This document shows, one piece after another, positions 8,680 to 16,592 of a stretch of 64,000 nucleotides of DNA (positions are counted from its first letter, which is position 1; each line of letters begins with the position of its first letter). The position numbers and the translations under genes are program-made. The DNA comes from DATFTF01 sp963825175 (GTDB lineage Bacteria > Acidobacteriota > Thermoanaerobaculia > UBA5066 > Gp7-AA6), in the NCBI GenBank assembly GCA_963825175.1, contig CAWGSA010000002.1:1736001-1800000 (forward strand), written 5' to 3'. The notes beneath the pieces are model-generated. The model ran no database searches. It had not been told where the DNA came from and saw nothing but the letters and a program-made list of their open reading frames with translations.

Positions 8680-11631
8680 ATGCGGTCGTTTCCGCTGCTT
8701 GCCGCCTTGCTCTGGCTGGTCGGGCGCGCCGCCGCCGGCCAGACGCCCGAGGAGGTCCGGCCCGCGGTCTATGGACGGGAGGTGGCATCCGTCGGGTTCA
8801 CCTGCGACGGACCGGCCGTGGCCTCGCTGGTCGCGGGTCTGATCCAGATCCGCGTCGGCTGGCCGTTGACCGAGGAGGAGACCGCGGCGTCCATCCGAAA
8901 CCTCTTCGCCACGCGACAGTTCGCCGACGTCCGCATCGAGGCCGATCCGGCCGACGGCCGCGTGGCGGTCGTCGTGCATCTGTTTCGTGCGTTTCGGATC
9001 AAGCCGCTCAGGTTCTCAGGCCCGGTGCCTCTGTCCCGCGACGAGCTGGCCAAGGCCCTCTCCTTCGCGGAGGGAGATCTCTTTCGCCGAGACGCGGTGG
9101 AGGAGGGCGCCGGGGCCGTCGAGCGGCGGCTCCAGCAGGAAGGGCTTCTCCAGGCGCGGGTCCGGCCGGAAGTGGCGTTCGACAGGGCGACGTTCGACGC
9201 GTCCGTCGTGTACGAGATCGACGGGGGACCGCAGGCGCGGGTCGCCGCCCCGTTCTTCGACGGGGACACCAAGCCATTGACGCGGGAGGAGCTCCTCCAG
9301 CGCACGCGGTTGAAGCCCGGCGACCGCTACAGCGAGGCGAAGGCGCGGGCCGACGCCGCGCGGATGACGCAGTGGCTCCACAAGAGCTCGCGGCTGAAGG
9401 CCTCGGTCGACCTGATCGCGGCGCAGCCCACCGACGACGGGCGGATCATGCCGATTTACCGCGTCTCGATCGGGAAGAAAGTCGTCTTCGAAACGCGCGG
9501 CGTGAAGGCCAGTCGCGTGAGACGCGACGTCCACGATCTGGTCGAGGGACAGGGATTCGACGAGGACCTGATCCTCCAGTACGTCGACAATGAGCGCGAC
9601 GCTCTGCAGCGCAAGGGTTACTACCGGGCACGCGTCGATTACTCGATCGCCGAGAGCCCCGACACGACCACGGTCACGATCACGGTGGATCAGGGCCCGC
9701 ACCTGGAAGTGCAGAGTGTGGTGTTCTCGGGCAACGACTCGGTTCCGGCCAGGACGCTCCTTGCCCTGATGGTGACGCGCGCGGAAGGTCTTCCCCTGGT
9801 GTCGCCGGGCCATCTGGTGGACCGGGAGCTCGACGACGACGTGGCCGCCGTCCGCGGCTATTACCAGACGCACGGCTGGATCGGTGTGAACGTGGAGAAG
9901 CCGCGCGTGACGGAGGGATCCAAGCCCAACCGCGTGGTGGTCACCGTTCCGATCGCCGAAGGGCCGCGGACGATCGTGGCCAGCCGCAAGATCGCGGGCG
10001 CCGAGCACGTCGATCCGGACGCGCTCGACAAGCAGCTCGCCGTCAAGGTTGGCGAGCCGTTGAACCCGAACCAGGCTCGGCAGGACGCCTATAACCTTGT
10101 CGCCTATTACCACGATCACGGGTGGGAAGAAGCGGCCGTCAAGGACGGGTTCACGCTGTCGGCCGACAAGAAGAGCGCCGACGTGACCTATGAAGTCGAC
10201 GAGGGCCTGCGCTCCTTCTTCGGGAAGACGATCGTGCGCGGCAACACCCGCACCGGCACGGCCCGGCTCGCGCAGCTGGTCACGTGGAGGGAAGGGGATC
10301 CCTTCTCGGAGACCCGGGTCGTCGAGACACAGCGGAATCTGGCGCGCGCGGGAGTCTTCCGGCGCGTGGAGGTCCGTCCCCAACCGGCCGATCCGGCGAC
10401 CCAGGTCCGCAACGTCGAGATCGACGTGCAGGAGGGGCGGCCACTGTCGGTCCTGTACGGCGTCGGATACCAGTACTCTCCCGACGCCACATCGGCCCAG
10501 AACGATCCGTTCGCGGTCGCCGGCGTGTCCTACAACAACCTCTTCGGGCGGATGCTGTCGGCCGGACTGGAGGGCCAGATAGCCGTGTCCGGGCGGTTTC
10601 GGCTGCAGCTCTCGCTCCGCGATCCGTTCCTCTTCAACCGGGACTACCCGTTCACGTCCTTTCTCTTCGCCACGCGGGAGCCGATTCAGGACATCGACCT
10701 CGAGCGACTGGGCTGGGTCAACGAGGTCTCGCACTATTACGGGCGTTACCTGCGTCTCGCGGTTCGCGTGGAGTACCAGCGCATCCGCCCCTTCAATCCC
10801 CAGGACCTTTCGCAGATCGAGGCGAAGGACTTCCCGCGTTTCGATCAGCCGATCGAGGAGGCCACGACGGGTCCCAATTTCTTCTACGATCGGCGCGACG
10901 ACGTGCTCGATCCGCATCGCGGCTACTACGCCACCGGCGGCCTCAAGTATGCGTTCCCGATCCTGAGCGCGGAGGCGCGGTACACGAAGGTCAGCGGACA
11001 GTTCGCCTCGTTCTTTCCGTTGGGCGGCAGCGTCTTCGCGGTCTCGGCCCGCGTCGGGGGGATCTTCCCGTACGGACCGAGCACCATCCAGGTTCCGATC
11101 GCCGAGCGCTTTTTCGGGGGCAAGAACTCCACCAACCGCGGGTTCGACACCGATCTTCTCGGCATTCCCGGCCAGACCGTCGACTACGACACCAGGGCCA
11201 CCCTCCACACGGGGTCCGGGCAGGGATCCTGCGCCGGAGCCTTTCCGAGCCTCGCCGCGTACGACTGCAACGCCGGGCCGCGGATCGTCGGAGGCAACGG
11301 GATGCTTTCCTTCAACGCGGAGTGGCGATTTCCGATCGCCGGCCCCGTCCACGGAGCGGTCTTCTACGACGCGGCGCAGGTGTGGAAAAGCTTTTCCGAC
11401 GTGAGCTTCCGGCTCGAAGGAACGGACGGACTGCGTCAGTCGGTCGGTTTCGGGCTTCGCGTCGTCCTTCCGATCGGGCCGCTTCGGGCGGACCTCGGCT
11501 TCCCCGTGCACCGCCGAACGGTTCCCTTCAACGTGACCACGACGGACGTCAACGGCAACACCCAGATCCTGGACAGCAGCACTGCGCGCGAGTCAGGTCA
11601 TCTGTTCGTCTCGATCGGGTATCCGTTCTAG
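8680..11631 (+). CDS. Omp85 family outer-membrane assembly factor (BamA/TamA-like) with about seven POTRA domains
   Basis: A 983-residue protein with a signal peptide (MRSFPLLAALLWLVGRAAAG) starting at ATG 8680. I count seven POTRA-like repeats of about 80 residues between residues 29 and 590, recognised by repeated strand-helix-helix-strand patterns and endings such as EIDGGP, TVDQGPH, PIAEGPR, YEVDEGLR and DVQEGRP. The final roughly 390 residues form the barrel (FSLRDPFLF-type strands, RFFGGKNSTNRGF loop) and end in a C-terminal phenylalanine (SIGYPF), the usual barrel-recognition signal. BamA normally has five POTRAs and TamA three. Adjacency to tamB suggests a TamA role, but this could be the cell's BamA. 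The frame is open upstream of 8680, but the signal peptide fixes the start. Confidence 0.88.
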   Translation: MRSFPLLAALLWLVGRAAAGQTPEEVRPAVYGREVASVGFTCDGPAVASLVAGLIQIRVGWPLTEEETAASIRNLFATRQFADVRIEADPADGRVAVVVHLFRAFRIKPLRFSGPVPLSRDELAKALSFAEGDLFRRDAVEEGAGAVERRLQQEGLLQARVRPEVAFDRATFDASVVYEIDGGPQARVAAPFFDGDTKPLTREELLQRTRLKPGDRYSEAKARADAARMTQWLHKSSRLKASVDLIAAQPTDDGRIMPIYRVSIGKKVVFETRGVKASRVRRDVHDLVEGQGFDEDLILQYVDNERDALQRKGYYRARVDYSIAESPDTTTVTITVDQGPHLEVQSVVFSGNDSVPARTLLALMVTRAEGLPLVSPGHLVDRELDDDVAAVRGYYQTHGWIGVNVEKPRVTEGSKPNRVVVTVPIAEGPRTIVASRKIAGAEHVDPDALDKQLAVKVGEPLNPNQARQDAYNLVAYYHDHGWEEAAVKDGFTLSADKKSADVTYEVDEGLRSFFGKTIVRGNTRTGTARLAQLVTWREGDPFSETRVVETQRNLARAGVFRRVEVRPQPADPATQVRNVEIDVQEGRPLSVLYGVGYQYSPDATSAQNDPFAVAGVSYNNLFGRMLSAGLEGQIAVSGRFRLQLSLRDPFLFNRDYPFTSFLFATREPIQDIDLERLGWVNEVSHYYGRYLRLAVRVEYQRIRPFNPQDLSQIEAKDFPRFDQPIEEATTGPNFFYDRRDDVLDPHRGYYATGGLKYAFPILSAEARYTKVSGQFASFFPLGGSVFAVSARVGGIFPYGPSTIQVPIAERFFGGKNSTNRGFDTDLLGIPGQTVDYDTRATLHTGSGQGSCAGAFPSLAAYDCNAGPRIVGGNGMLSFNAEWRFPIAGPVHGAVFYDAAQVWKSFSDVSFRLEGTDGLRQSVGFGLRVVLPIGPLRADLGFPVHRRTVPFNVTTTDVNGNTQILDSSTARESGHLFVSIGYPF

Positions 11632-11703
11632 GCGGAAGGCGGAAGGCGGAAGGCGGAAGGCGGAAGGCGGAAGGCGGAAGGCGGAAGGCGGAAGGCGGAA
11701 GGC
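11631..11703. repeat. Perfect tandem array of 7-bp unit GGCGGAA, 10 copies
   Basis: Ten head-to-tail copies of GGCGGAA (11631-11700) start at the last base of the Omp85 stop codon and are followed by GGC. Unlike the other, degenerate arrays in this window this one is perfect, which suggests recent expansion by slippage. In one frame of the - strand it reads as repeats of FRLPPSA, so a frameshifted vapC runs through it. Confidence 0.95.
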
Positions 11704-11759
11704 TTTGGTTCCTAGCGCCGGGAGCGAAGCGCAGATCGCGATCAGGCGAGAGCGACGTT

Positions 11760-12143
11760 CCGACCAGATCGTCCGGAGATCCGCCCAAGAGCGGAGGCGA
11801 GCATCCTTGGTGACGAGCGGAACTTGGTGCTCGCGGACTCGCGACAATCATCCGATCGGCCGGGTCGCCCGGGAAACGATCGCCGAGAGCGGCCGCGCCC
11901 ACGGAGATCTCGGAGGTCAAGGGGAGCAGGACGGAGCCTTCCTCGGCCAACGCCTGAAGGACCCACGTCAGAACGTCCCGATCCAGCCGGAGCCGGTGTT
12001 TCTCCACCAGCATTGCGACCTCCCACGGGCTGATCGCGCAGATGCCTTTTTCGTCCGACCCTTCGATCGCTCGGCGAGCGGCGGCGGAAAGCTTTCCGGG
12101 CTCTGCCGCCCACCATAGCCACACGTGCGTTGAGCACGATCAT
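11760..12143 (-). pseudogene. VapC-type PIN-domain toxin, frameshifted
   Basis: PIN-domain ribonuclease remains are spread over three frames. The start MIVLNA (ATG at 12143) is followed, after an apparent 2-base loss near 12127, by VWLWWAAEPGKLSAAARR, then ICAISPWEVAMLVEKHRL, GDRFPGDPADRMIVAS, and, after a second shift near 11845, REHQVPLVTKDARL. Those pieces match the typical VapC order (DTHVWLWW, WEVAML, DPADRMIVA, LVTKD). The ATG overlaps the stop of the upstream antitoxin (ATGA), so the pair was an operon. With two shifts the toxin is probably dead, though sequencing error cannot be excluded. After the second shift the frame stays open into the 7-bp repeat array. Confidence 0.7.
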
Positions 12144-12370
12144 CGATCGGCTTTCCACGTCGGCCCGACCGGCGAAATCAGATCCGTTTCCTCGACGATG
12201 CTTCCGCGCAGACCGCGGGGCGGCTCGATGGCGACGACCCGGGCGACGGGCTTGCCGCGTTTGGTGACGACGATCGGCTCCCCGGTCTTCGCAACGCGAT
12301 CGAGAAGAGCAAGGCAGCTTGCCTTGAAGTCTCCGGCAGCAATGGTGATCCTCTTTGTGACAATAGTCAT
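12140..12370 (-). CDS. Phd/YefM-type antitoxin
   Basis: A 76-residue protein (MTIVTKRITIAAGDFKAS) with the Phd/YefM pattern: N-terminal dimerising DNA-binding domain including LLDRVAKTGEPIVVTKRGKP and VARVVAI, then a flexible acidic tail that would thread into the toxin. Antitoxins of this family neutralise the partner nuclease and repress their own promoter. The stop overlaps the start of the decayed vapC by four bases, and the gene lies 36 bases downstream of the radical SAM gene, so transcription may come from there. If the toxin is truly broken, this gene is an orphan antitoxin. Confidence 0.85.
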   Translation of the reverse strand: MTIVTKRITIAAGDFKASCLALLDRVAKTGEPIVVTKRGKPVARVVAIEPPRGLRGSIVEETDLISPVGPTWKADR

Positions 12371-12406
12371 GTGACGAGAGACTTCGACGTGCGCCTTCCC
12401 AAGAGC

Positions 12407-13663
12407 TCACCGAAACGTTCCCGGCGAGAACGCGTAGGCGCGCGAGGGCTGCGGGATGTCCTCGGGAGCAAAGAGCGGCTCCTGGAAGGCCTGTGCTCCG
12501 AGCCGCCGGCCGCGCCAGGAGAGAAAGCCCGTCGCGCGGGAAGGGATCGCGCCGGCGCTCTTGATGTGGGACAGTTCGACGGCGGCGGCCTGGCGGCGCA
12601 CCTCCAGCAGGCGATCGGCGCTTCTGGGGCCGACGCCGGGAACCCGCAGGAGCTCTTCCCGCGACGCGGTCGTCAGCTCGACGGGAAAGCGTTCCGGATG
12701 CGCCAGGGCCCAGGTCAGCTTCGGATCGCGCGCCAGCGGCAGGTTCCCGGCCTCTCGATAGACGAGCTCGCTCGGGGCGAAGCCGTAGCGGCGGACGAGG
12801 TAGTCCGCCTGGTACAACCGATTCTCGCGCAGCAGCGGTGTCTCCGCGGCACCCTCGAGCGGCGTGTCTTCGATCGGGCGAAACGCCGCGAAGTGGGGAT
12901 GGTGGATTGTCCTCTCCCGCCACAGCCCGTGCGTGGTCGCCAGGATCTCGCGGTCCGTCTCGGGCCCCAGCCCGACGACGATCTGCGTCGTGGCTCCGGC
13001 CGACACGGACGGTCCGGGCGGGCGGGGATCGCCGGGGAGTCGTTCGTTCCCGGCGCGCCGGACCACGTCCCGGACGCGCTCGAAGAGATCGAGGCCGGCG
13101 GCGAAGCTCTTTTCCGGCGCCACCCGGTCGAGGGTCGCCTGGCATACAACTTCTAAATTGTAGGACACGCGGTCGCAGAGCAGGGCGAGCCGCTCCACCT
13201 GCGCCGGCTCTGCGCCGGAGACGGCCTTGGCGTGGAGGTAGCCGGCGTACTGGCGCCGAAAACGCAGGATCTCGACGAGCTCGATCATCCGGTCCATGGC
13301 CCAGCGGGGATTCTTCGGGATGCCGCTCGTCACGAAGAGGCCATCGACCCACCTCTTCCGATACGCGGTCAGGAAGGCGTCGGCGAGCACGGCAGGCGAG
13401 AGGGCGTGGCGGGGAAGCTCCCGCCCCGCCCGCATGGGGCAATAGGAGCAGTCGAAGGCGCAGGCGTTGGTCAGGAGAATCCGGAAGAGCCGGGTCGCCC
13501 CAAAGCCCCGGTCCGCCAGGTTGCGGATGTTGATCGGATCGAGCGGTTGCCGGGCTCGGAAACGCGCCGCCGAAGGGGCCTCTGCCGTTCCGCTGCCGTC
13601 CTGGTCCGCGCCGGCCTGGGCGATCAAAAGCCGGATCTTCTGCTCGGTATCGGAGCTTTTCAC
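12407..13663 (-). CDS. Radical SAM protein, putative DNA modification/repair type, with helix-hairpin-helix C-terminus
   Basis: A 418-residue protein starting at GTG 13663. Residues around 60-75 carry the [4Fe-4S]/SAM cluster motif CAFDCSYC (CxxxCxxC). The central barrel is followed by a helix-hairpin-helix element (EELLRVPGVGPRSADRLLEVRR), expected to bind DNA. This architecture matches the radical SAM family that is usually encoded beside a uracil-DNA-glycosylase-like protein and is assigned to DNA modification or repair of unknown chemistry. No glycosylase partner is visible in this window; the downstream gene is an antitoxin and the upstream one a glycosyltransferase-like protein. Family assignment is from recall of motifs, so the function is tentative. 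Confidence 0.8.
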   Translation of the reverse strand: MKSSDTEQKIRLLIAQAGADQDGSGTAEAPSAARFRARQPLDPINIRNLADRGFGATRLFRILLTNACAFDCSYCPMRAGRELPRHALSPAVLADAFLTAYRKRWVDGLFVTSGIPKNPRWAMDRMIELVEILRFRRQYAGYLHAKAVSGAEPAQVERLALLCDRVSYNLEVVCQATLDRVAPEKSFAAGLDLFERVRDVVRRAGNERLPGDPRPPGPSVSAGATTQIVVGLGPETDREILATTHGLWRERTIHHPHFAAFRPIEDTPLEGAAETPLLRENRLYQADYLVRRYGFAPSELVYREAGNLPLARDPKLTWALAHPERFPVELTTASREELLRVPGVGPRSADRLLEVRRQAAAVELSHIKSAGAIPSRATGFLSWRGRRLGAQAFQEPLFAPEDIPQPSRAYAFSPGTFR

Positions 13664-13758
13664 CTGGCGTAAGTCTGGCGTAAGCTGTCGGGGAAGTCAA
13701 CCCGTCAGGCGCGAATATCGAGGCACGGACAATCCGACGAGCCGGCGATCGGGATCGT

Positions 13759-15099
13759 TTAGGAGAGCCCCGCCGGCGTCGAGAGCTTCCGCTCCTCAGC
13801 GACGAGCGCGCGGCGAAGGCTCTCCGGATCCTCCTGCGTGGAACCCGAGAGGTTTGTGAACGGAGCCTCGGCCAGCGCCTCTCGCCAGGACAGCGACGGC
13901 AGGCCGGCGTCGCGCAGGCCGTGGATGAGCTTGCGGGTCTTGAAGCCGTCGAACCAGGTGTGAAGGTGGCGCCGCAGGGTTTCCGCATCGCGCGATTTCG
14001 CGGCCGCCTCGCGGACCGCCTCGAACGCGCCGAGCTTGCGCAGGACGTCTTCGAGCAGATCCGCCCGGAAGAACGGATTGCTCTGAGGGAGCACGCTCGA
14101 GAGCTGGTCGATTGCTCCGCCTGATCGAGCGATCGCCTCGAGCACGTCGAGCCAGCAGGCCAGGTGCGCGAAGACGAGCGGGTGGTAGAGGCGAAAGGCG
14201 TCCAGCCGCCGCCGACTCGCGACGAGATCTCCGACCGCGCGCCCGGTCCCGAAGGGCACGCGGTCCGACACGCGCCCTTCCAACAGCACCGGCTGGCCGT
14301 CCAGGCGGGCGATGGCTCCGACCTTGGCGAGTTTGTTCAAGACGTAGAAATCCTCCGCGGCGTTTTTCTTGGGGAAGCCGCGCACGGCGGCGTAGGCCTC
14401 TGGCGCGATCGCCAGGCAGCTGCCCATGCTCTCGTAGGCGTAGGGCGAGCCGGCCCAGGCCAGGCCGAGCACGTAGAAGCGCAGCGCGATGTCGTAGAGG
14501 CGGCCGGCGCGGGCCAGGTCTTCCTCTTCGCCGAACCGGTGCTCGAAGAAGTAGAGCGCGGCGGCGGCGTTCCGGGCCGCCCCGGAGATCTGATCGAAAT
14601 AGTCGCCGGGCAGGACGACGTCGGCATCGGTGTTGTGGATCCACGGCGAGGCGATCTTCCCCGCGGCATGGAGGGCCAGCGCGAAGTCGTTGCCGATCTT
14701 GCGCGCGAGGCCGACGCCCTGGCCCTCCGGCAGGTAGTGCCCCGCCGCGGCCCGGTCGATCACGACCAGCGCGCCGCCGGGCGTCGCGAAGGCGCGGGCC
14801 GGGGGATCGCCCGAGAGATCCGCCGAGACCTCGAGATTCTTGCCCAAACGTTCGCGCGCGGCCGCGTTGGCCTCGTGGACGGCGGGCGGGGAATCGGCCC
14901 GCGCGTTCAACACCACCACGATCAGGACCGAGCCGGACGGGCCCACGGGGACGGAGCCGAGAAGCGAGAAGAGGCTCTCGCGCTCGCCGTAGGCCGGCAC
15001 CACCAGCACGTGGCCAAACGCGCCGGAGACTTTCTCGGCCAGCCGCGCCTCCGGCTCGGCATGGCGGGACAGGTACTTGTCGATGGCTTTCGACTTCAT
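13759..15099 (-). CDS. Glycosyltransferase family 2-like protein
   Basis: A 446-residue protein beginning MKSKAIDKYLSRH at ATG 15099, preceded by a GGGAG ribosome-binding site. An N-terminal GT-A-type fold is suggested by FGHVLVVPAYGERESL, a nucleotide-binding-like LIVVVLNARAD, and a DxD-like motif in IHNTDADVVLPGDYF, where a sugar-nucleotide diphosphate and metal would bind. There is no signal peptide or clear membrane segment. A long C-terminal helical region has no motif I recognise. It lies 95 bases upstream of the radical SAM gene on the same strand. The substrate is unknown. Confidence 0.65.
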   Translation of the reverse strand: MKSKAIDKYLSRHAEPEARLAEKVSGAFGHVLVVPAYGERESLFSLLGSVPVGPSGSVLIVVVLNARADSPPAVHEANAAARERLGKNLEVSADLSGDPPARAFATPGGALVVIDRAAAGHYLPEGQGVGLARKIGNDFALALHAAGKIASPWIHNTDADVVLPGDYFDQISGAARNAAAALYFFEHRFGEEEDLARAGRLYDIALRFYVLGLAWAGSPYAYESMGSCLAIAPEAYAAVRGFPKKNAAEDFYVLNKLAKVGAIARLDGQPVLLEGRVSDRVPFGTGRAVGDLVASRRRLDAFRLYHPLVFAHLACWLDVLEAIARSGGAIDQLSSVLPQSNPFFRADLLEDVLRKLGAFEAVREAAAKSRDAETLRRHLHTWFDGFKTRKLIHGLRDAGLPSLSWREALAEAPFTNLSGSTQEDPESLRRALVAEERKLSTPAGLS

Positions 15100-15149
15100 G
15101 GCGCTCCCGGGAGACAGTCTAAGACGCGACCTCGCTCGATCCGGGCGCC

Positions 15150-15187
15150 TTGACGACGGGTTGCTGCCAGTGCATGATAAGTGCATG
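15150..15187 (+). promoter_or_regulatory. Promoter and direct-repeat operator of vapB
   Basis: TTGACG (15150-15155) and CATGAT (15173-15178) are separated by 17 bases. The direct repeat AGTGCATG (15169-15176 and 15180-15187) overlaps the -10 and the ATG at 15185. Transcription would start at or next to the start codon, giving a leaderless mRNA, and the repeats are placed for autorepression by the antitoxin. Confidence 0.5.
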
Positions 15188-15418
15188 GCAGTCAAGACGA
15201 TTACCATCGACCTGGAGGCCTACGAAGCTCTGGCCCGGCGAAAGCGGAAGGGAGAGTCTTTCTCGCGGGTCATCAAGGAGCACTTCGGGCGCCGCGCGAC
15301 CGGCAACTCTCTTGCCGCCCTCGTCAGGACGATTCGCCTCTCGGAGGAAACACTGGCATCTGCGGAGAGCCGCATCCGCACGCGCCGCCGCAGCGTCGCC
15401 CGGGCTCCGAAGCTGTGA
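15185..15418 (+). CDS. VapB-type antitoxin (DUF217-like)
   Basis: A 77-residue protein (MAVKTITIDLEAYEALARRK) with the compact N-terminal DNA-binding domain typical of DUF217/VapB antitoxins (GESFSRVIKEHFG) and a basic C-terminal tail rich in arginine. I chose ATG 15185 because the frame upstream of it shows no family similarity and a promoter lies just before it. The stop TGA overlaps the GTG start of the downstream toxin. Its role would be to bind and silence VapC and to repress the operon. Confidence 0.82.
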   Translation: MAVKTITIDLEAYEALARRKRKGESFSRVIKEHFGRRATGNSLAALVRTIRLSEETLASAESRIRTRRRSVARAPKL

Positions 15419-15819
15419 TCCATCTCGACACGTCCTATCTCATCGATCTGCTCCGTGAGGCGGCCCGCGGGCAGACGGGGTCGGCCTCGCGATTTCTCGA
15501 GACGGTCGCCGACGAGGAGCTCGCGATCAGCGTCTTCGTGGCCTGCGAGCTGGCCGCCGGAGCAGCTCAGTCGGCCAGGCCCATGACCGAGAAGCGCCGG
15601 GTCGAGCAGCTCTGCGCCGGCCTGTCCGTGGGATATCCCGACGAAAGATTTCCCCCGGCGTATGGATCCCTCCTCGCGGCGCTGGAGCGCGATCGTGGCC
15701 GAATTTCCACCATGGATCTGCTCATCGCCACTTCCGCCGTCCTCGCACAGGCTCCGCTCGTCACCAGAAACGTGAAGGATTTTGAGCTCGTGCCGGGCCT
15801 GGAGGTTCTCACCTACTGA
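15415..15819 (+). CDS. VapC-type PIN-domain toxin (intact)
   Basis: A 134-residue PIN-domain ribonuclease beginning at GTG 15415, translationally coupled to the antitoxin through the GTGA overlap. Acidic active-site residues are visible in order: Asp in HLDTSYLIDLL, Glu in VFVACELAAGA, Asp in STMDLLIATSA and Asp in TRNVKDFE. Known VapC toxins cleave tRNA or rRNA and arrest translation when the antitoxin is degraded. In contrast to the vapC at 11760-12143, every motif is in one frame, so this module is expected to work. Confidence 0.9.
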   Translation: MIHLDTSYLIDLLREAARGQTGSASRFLETVADEELAISVFVACELAAGAAQSARPMTEKRRVEQLCAGLSVGYPDERFPPAYGSLLAALERDRGRISTMDLLIATSAVLAQAPLVTRNVKDFELVPGLEVLTY

Positions 15820-15849
15820 ATCCAAGGCTGACGCCGCGGGCCGATCCGC

Positions 15850-16425
15850 TCAGTGCATCGCGGACCGCAGCGGCAGCTCCGCGACCAGCCGGGCCTCGAT
15901 CTCCAGAAGCTCGTCCAACCGCGGCGCGACCTCCGCCTCGGGAAAGTAGACGCGGGCCAGGCGCAGGTAGAGCCCGCGGTGACGGGCTTCGGAGGCCGTG
16001 AGATCCAGGTAGAAGTCCTTCAGGGAGCCTTCCGGCAGCGCCTCGGCCACGATGCCGAAGCGCTCGCAGCCGCGGGCCTCGACGATTCCGCCGACTAAGA
16101 GCCGATCGAGAAAGTAGGCGTCGCTGCCCTGGCGGAACTCGCGCGAGAGGCGGTGGATGTACGGGTCCTTGCGATCGGCGGCGAGCGTCAGGCCGCGCTC
16201 GGCCAGGCGCGCGTAGACGCCGGCGAAATGCGACAGCTCCTCCTGGGCCAGCTCGATCATCGCGGCCACGAGCTCCCGCCGGTCGGGATAGTGCGAGACC
16301 AGATTCATCGCCGTTCCCGAGGCCTTCCGTTCGCAGGCGGCGTGGTCGAGGAGGAAGGAGTCGAAGTCCTGTAGGACTCTTTGGATCCAGAGAGGGGAGG
16401 TGGGACTCTTCAGTATCACCGACAC
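15850..16425 (-). CDS. miaE: tRNA-(2-methylthio-N6-isopentenyladenosine) hydroxylase MiaE
   Basis: A 191-residue di-iron protein starting at GTG 16425. Iron-ligand motifs of the MiaE family are visible: the HAACERKASG segment, the EELSHF motif and the EARHRGLY motif, arranged on helices of a ferritin-like fold. The enzyme hydroxylates the isopentenyl group of modified A37 in tRNAs reading UNN codons and needs oxygen, so the host is at least sometimes exposed to air. Length fits the family. It is a single gene on the - strand; its upstream region carries the octamer array at 16436-16467. Confidence 0.9.
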   Translation of the reverse strand: MSVILKSPTSPLWIQRVLQDFDSFLLDHAACERKASGTAMNLVSHYPDRRELVAAMIELAQEELSHFAGVYARLAERGLTLAADRKDPYIHRLSREFRQGSDAYFLDRLLVGGIVEARGCERFGIVAEALPEGSLKDFYLDLTASEARHRGLYLRLARVYFPEAEVAPRLDELLEIEARLVAELPLRSAMH

Positions 16426-16435
16426 ATTATTGCCG

Positions 16436-16467
16436 ATCGGATCATCGGTTCATCTGGTCATCGGTTG
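16436..16467. repeat. Degenerate 8-bp tandem array, left arm
   Basis: Four octamers ATCGGATC, ATCGGTTC, ATCTGGTC and ATCGGTTG. The array at 16501-16532 carries the reverse-complement words, forming an inverted pair with a 33-base spacer between the divergent genes miaE and the FAD reductase. Confidence 0.75.
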
Positions 16468-16500
16468 ATGTACCTCGAAGAAGGTTTTTCCGGGCAAGTG

Positions 16501-16532
16501 GACCGATGAACCGATGGATCGATGGACCGATT
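16501..16532. repeat. Degenerate 8-bp tandem array, right arm
   Basis: Four octamers GACCGATG, AACCGATG, GATCGATG and GACCGATT. GATGAACCGATGGATCG in this arm pairs almost perfectly with CGGATCATCGGTTCATC in the left arm, so a long hairpin or cruciform is possible. Confidence 0.75.
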
Positions 16533-16592
16533 CTTCTCCCGGCACGCCTCGTGCGTACGGATCAGTCGGGAGTCTCGAAAGGAGCGACTCAT

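Noticed and set aside
13143..13160. A TACAAC...TTGTA dyad (TACAACTTCTAAATTGTA) considered as another copy of the ACAATA palindrome
   Set aside because: It lies inside the radical SAM coding sequence, has only 5-bp arms with a different core, and matches the consensus poorly.
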